A DNA stretch of 34,900 bases from Planctomycetia bacterium. Lineage in GTDB: Bacteria > Planctomycetota > Planctomycetia > Pirellulales > Thermoguttaceae. This document shows positions 32,220 to 34,900 of this stretch, in pieces. Every line of letters begins with the position of its first letter. The stretch's first letter is position 1. Made by a program: the position numbers and the translations under genes. The DNA is taken from assembly GCA_030527015.1 (NCBI GenBank), contig JAUNBR010000046.1, forward strand, positions 1 to 34,900, in the 5' to 3' direction. The notes beneath the pieces were generated by a model. The model was not told the origin of the DNA. It worked only from the letters and a program-made list of their open reading frames with translations, and made no database searches.

Positions 32220-32765
32220 ATGATTCTTTCAGGATTAGAAATTAAGAAGGAAATAGAGCAGGGGAATATTATTATAGATCCATTTCACCACAGCAGGGTG
32301 AATCCGAACAGTTATAATCTTCGTCTTTCAGATGAATTACTGGTGTATAACAGTGATGTTTTGGATATGAAAACAAAAAATGATTTTCGTCGCATTACGA
32401 TTCCTCAGGAAGGATATATTTTGCGTCCGGGCGTACTGTATCTTGGCAGGACGGAAGAATATACGGAGACAAAATGTTTTGTGCCCATGCTTGAGGGACG
32501 GTCTTCGGTGGGGCGTCTGGGTCTGATGATCCATGTTACTGCAGGATTCGGGGATGTGGGATTTAGTGGTTACTGGACGCTAGAAATGCAGTGTGTTATG
32601 CCAGTACGTATTTATCCTTATGTCGAGATATGTCAGATTTATTATCATACGCTGCTTGGGGAGAGTCGGCCATATCAGAGTAAAAAATATCAGCGAAATA
32701 CTGGAGTACAGCCGAGTTTAATGTACATGGATTTTCAGGAAGAGAATTCTTCTGAAGAATCATAA
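32220..32765 (+). CDS. dcd: dCTP deaminase
   Basis: Dcd deaminates dCTP to dUTP, supplying dUMP for thymidylate synthesis. The 181-aa length is normal. Motifs visible are the N-terminal ILSGLEIKKEIEQGNIIIDP, NPNSYNLRLSDELL, the substrate-binding EGRSSVGRLGL (about 99-109), and HVTAGFGDVGFSGYWTLEM (about 113-131), whose Glu is the catalytic base. The C-terminal YQRNTGVQPSLMYMD closes the active site. AGGA is about nine bases upstream of the ATG. It follows queC in the same direction, but a repeat-filled 200-bp spacer suggests separate promoters. Confidence 0.97.
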   Translation: MILSGLEIKKEIEQGNIIIDPFHHSRVNPNSYNLRLSDELLVYNSDVLDMKTKNDFRRITIPQEGYILRPGVLYLGRTEEYTETKCFVPMLEGRSSVGRLGLMIHVTAGFGDVGFSGYWTLEMQCVMPVRIYPYVEICQIYYHTLLGESRPYQSKKYQRNTGVQPSLMYMDFQEENSSEES

Positions 32766-32770
32766 AGTTT

Positions 32771-32877
32771 TTTATCCCTGATGCACTATAAAATTTCGCT
32801 TTTCCGGCATTTTTGCTTCGCCGAAAATATCTGCTTTTAGGATTACGCAAAACAGAAATCTAAAGTAAAATCAGTAG
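32771..32877 (+). repeat. Dispersed palindromic element, copy 24
   Basis: TTATCCCTGATGCACTATAA, then GGCATTTTTGCTTCGCCGAA, ending TCTAAAGTAAAATCAGTAG. It begins 6 bases after the dcd stop codon. Confidence 0.85.
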
Positions 32878-33000
32878 AACCTGATGCACGATAATGGTTC
32901 TCTGGTGTTTCGTGCTGCGAGAAAATGCTCTGTTTCTGCGGCAGTATAAAATTTAAAATAAAAAAGTGGAAACAGATAAAATAAACGCGTCCGGAGACGG
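32878..33000 (+). repeat. Dispersed palindromic element, copy 25 (decayed)
   Basis: CTGATGCACGATAATGG and a GAGAAAATGC core can be recognised, and an AAAGTGGAAACAG arm lies near 32964-32976. Intervening sequence is lost or changed. Confidence 0.5.
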
Positions 33001-33016
33001 AGCAGAATGTTCATTT

Positions 33017-33122
33017 TATACCCGATGCACTATAAAATTTCGCTTTTCCTGTATTTTTGCTTCGCTGGGAATGCCGGCGTTCAGAACCGCATGAAAAGGA
33101 AATTTAAAGTGGAAACCGTATT
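33017..33122 (+). repeat. Dispersed palindromic element, copy 26
   Basis: It starts TATACCCGATGCACTATAAA and ends AATTTAAAGTGGAAACCGTA. It lies in the spacer between dcd and dnaA and ends about 10 bp from the dnaA stop codon. Confidence 0.85.
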
Positions 33123-33132
33123 TATAATTTCT

Positions 33133-34900
33133 TTATGCACTGCGCAGCTGCTGTTCAATTCTCCGTAAAATATCATTTATATTTAAGGTCTGTTCCCGCA
33201 TCTGAATTGTGGCGTCTGAGGAGCAGAGTGATTCGACTTTTTTTTGCGCTGAAATGACGGTGCTGTGACTGCTGCAGCCGAAACACTGACCGATTTCAGA
33301 CAGTGGTTTTTGTGTGAATTTTCGTGCCAGCCACATGGCTAACATCCGTGGCTGGGAAATGACCCGGGCGCGTCCACCGGATATGAGCACGGAGGGTTCC
33401 AGGCCGAAAAATTTACAGACGGTGGTTTTAATTTCGTCCAGACGAATGGGTTTTTCAGAGGAAATCCCGGTTTCTGAAAGAATTTCATCTAAAAAGGTAA
33501 TATCAATTTTTCTGCCAGATGCACGTGCGGTGATGGCGATTTTAAAGATAAGTCCAGAAATTTCACGAGCGTCTCCTTTTGATATTTCAGCCAATTTACG
33601 TCGGACATCCAGTGGAAAATCCAGACCACGGTCTTTCGTTATTTGGTTTACGATTTCTTGGCGCACTTCCGGACTGGCAGGAGAAATGGGGCACCAGAAA
33701 CCACCGGATAAACGTGAATAGATGTCCTGCCCAAACTGTTTTAATTCGTTTAATGGGCGGTCAGAAGTTAAGACGATCTGTTTTTTTGTGCGGATTAATG
33801 CGTCCAGTGTGTGGAGAAATTCTACACAGGTTCCCTCTCGGCGTAAAAGTCCCTGAATGTCGTCAATTAAAAGGATTTTTGCATTTCTGTAGCGTTTACG
33901 AAATTCCTGCTGGCCTTTTTGAGTTTTTCCTTGGATGGCTTCCATAAATTCTGCGATAAAATCGGTGGCCGTTACGTGAACAGAATCCCAGCCTGCCTGA
34001 GAGGCTTCATGGTGAATGGCTTCCAGCAGGTGAGTTTTTCCGATTCCTGTACCTCCATGAAAGATGACCAGAGGAACCATTCCTGGATGTGCAAGAATAT
34101 TTTTTGCGGTGATCAGAGCTGAATTATTTGAACTTCCCTGGACAAAATTTTGGAATGTACCACGCCGGGATGTAAAACTTCTTGAGGAAGACGAAAAAGA
34201 TGGTGTACCTTTAAATAATTCCTCTGAATGGGGCATTATTTGAGAAAAATGTACCGAAGCGGATGAACTCTTCCCTCCTGAATGTGAAGAGGAGTGTTTT
34301 TGAGTTTCTGTACTGTCCGAGAGTAAAAATTCTGCTGGGAGTGCCTGACGATTATTAATCGCTGCACTGGTACGATAAACTCTTTTCGGTTTTTTCTGTA
34401 ATGAAACACTCTCGGCAGACGGTCTTTTTACGGAATTAGCCGAAAATTCTGGGATGGGATGCACATTTTTTAGTGCGTTAATCTCCGGAAGTATCTCGGG
34501 TAAGCGGGTATTACAAGAAGTTTTAGTACGGTATGAGACATTTTCTGAAGGGGAAAAATTTGTCTCAGATATGGGAGAAGAATGATTGGGTGAGGGCGGA
34601 AAATGGATTACAGATATTTCTGTGTTTCGCATTTCGTTTTTTGATTTTTCTTCAAGTTTTTTAGTACGTGCCTTTCCATGAACAGAAATTTTTGGAGAAA
34701 TACGCTGTTTTTGCGCAGTATTTTTACGAAAAGAAATGGGATTCTGTGCTGCAGACGTACCTGACAGAATATCGTCACTCTGAATTCCAGGCAAAAAATT
34801 TCCAGTATATGGAGTTTTGTCTGCATTTTTCACTTTTTTATATGTGGATTTCGGGGCATTTTTCATGGAAGTGGCGACTTTCGGAGTCTTTTTCGTGGAA
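33133..34900 (-). CDS. dnaA: Chromosomal replication initiator DnaA, 5' end beyond the window
   Basis: The reading frame is open to the right edge. An ATG at 34866 gives 577 aa but has no Shine-Dalgarno, and the residues before it (TKKTPKVATS) look like a continuation, so the true start probably lies outside. Counting from that ATG, residues 1-235 are low-complexity, rich in Ser, Thr, Lys and Pro, and show no DnaA domain I. The AAA domain begins TFQNFVQGSSNN (237-248). Walker A GGTGIGKT is at 271-278 and Walker B ILLIDDIQ follows. Domain IV has QPRMLAMWLARKF and SHSTVISAQKKV. The latter corresponds to the DHTTV DNA-recognition motif, with Ser in place of the usual Asp. It presumably opens the replication origin, though a DnaA paralogue cannot be excluded. 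Confidence 0.88.
   Translation of the reverse strand, partial: STKKTPKVATSMKNAPKSTYKKVKNADKTPYTGNFLPGIQSDDILSGTSAAQNPISFRKNTAQKQRISPKISVHGKARTKKLEEKSKNEMRNTEISVIHFPPSPNHSSPISETNFSPSENVSYRTKTSCNTRLPEILPEINALKNVHPIPEFSANSVKRPSAESVSLQKKPKRVYRTSAAINNRQALPAEFLLSDSTETQKHSSSHSGGKSSSASVHFSQIMPHSEELFKGTPSFSSSSRSFTSRRGTFQNFVQGSSNNSALITAKNILAHPGMVPLVIFHGGTGIGKTHLLEAIHHEASQAGWDSVHVTATDFIAEFMEAIQGKTQKGQQEFRKRYRNAKILLIDDIQGLLRREGTCVEFLHTLDALIRTKKQIVLTSDRPLNELKQFGQDIYSRLSGGFWCPISPASPEVRQEIVNQITKDRGLDFPLDVRRKLAEISKGDAREISGLIFKIAITARASGRKIDITFLDEILSETGISSEKPIRLDEIKTTVCKFFGLEPSVLISGGRARVISQPRMLAMWLARKFTQKPLSEIGQCFGCSSHSTVISAQKKVESLCSSDATIQMREQTLNINDILRRIEQQLRSA

Overview
The window looks like a piece of a Planctomycetota chromosome with modest G+C outside its central block. 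Two DUF1559 pseudopilin-like proteins (prepilin N-terminus plus the H-x9-DG C-terminal motif), a DUF1571 protein, a small BON-like protein, an LRR protein and protein kinases fused to a formylglycine-generating-enzyme (FGE/SUMF1)-like domain are together typical of that phylum. The genus cannot be named from the sequence.

Layout. 0-4.6 kb: an EF-G gene (fusA) and an LRR gene, both on the minus strand, separated by repeat-rich spacers. 5.3-17.2 kb: nine minus-strand genes that look compositionally different from the rest (more G+C by eye) and contain no copy of the intergenic palindrome found almost everywhere else. 17.2-18.4 kb: a scrap zone with a decayed FGE fragment, followed by a small BON-like gene. 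18.4-23.1 kb: two DUF1559 genes. 23.1-34.9 kb: housekeeping genes (DUF1571 protein, dnaG, the primary sigma factor, an EamA transporter, queC, dcd, dnaA) set in long AT-rich spacers.

The central cluster is the main discovery. In transcription order it encodes a Vps4-like AAA ATPase with an N-terminal MIT-like three-helix domain and a Vps4-type C-terminal helix; an ESCRT-III/Snf7-like protein; a Ser/Thr kinase with a C-terminal FGE/C-type-lectin-like domain (STK2); a second ESCRT-III/PspA-like protein; a probable divergent SPFH protein; an SPFH/coiled-coil/zinc-ribbon protein; a small excisionase-type HTH protein; a protein with two FHA-like domains; and a second kinase-FGE protein (STK1). From the second ESCRT-III-like gene to STK1 the genes are a few to about 25 bases apart or overlap, so they are almost certainly one operon. 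My reading is a bacterial ESCRT-III/Vps4 and flotillin-like membrane-remodelling machine under phospho-signalling control.

The two kinases also carry what looks like a diversity-generating retroelement (DGR) variable region. Over 102 bp at the 3' end of each gene there are 21 substitutions between the copies. All fall in codon positions 1 or 2 and none in position 3, while synonymous differences are common just outside. No reverse transcriptase or template repeat is visible here, so it would have to act from elsewhere. The kinase halves share about 640 bp of identical DNA, and STK2 carries the tail of the FHA gene upstream of its start, so STK2 appears to be a copy of STK1. STK2 also sits between two direct palindromic repeats.

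The spacers outside the cluster hold about 25 copies of a roughly 105-bp palindromic, MITE/REP-like element with imperfect terminal inverted repeats. One copy supplies the stop codon of dnaG.
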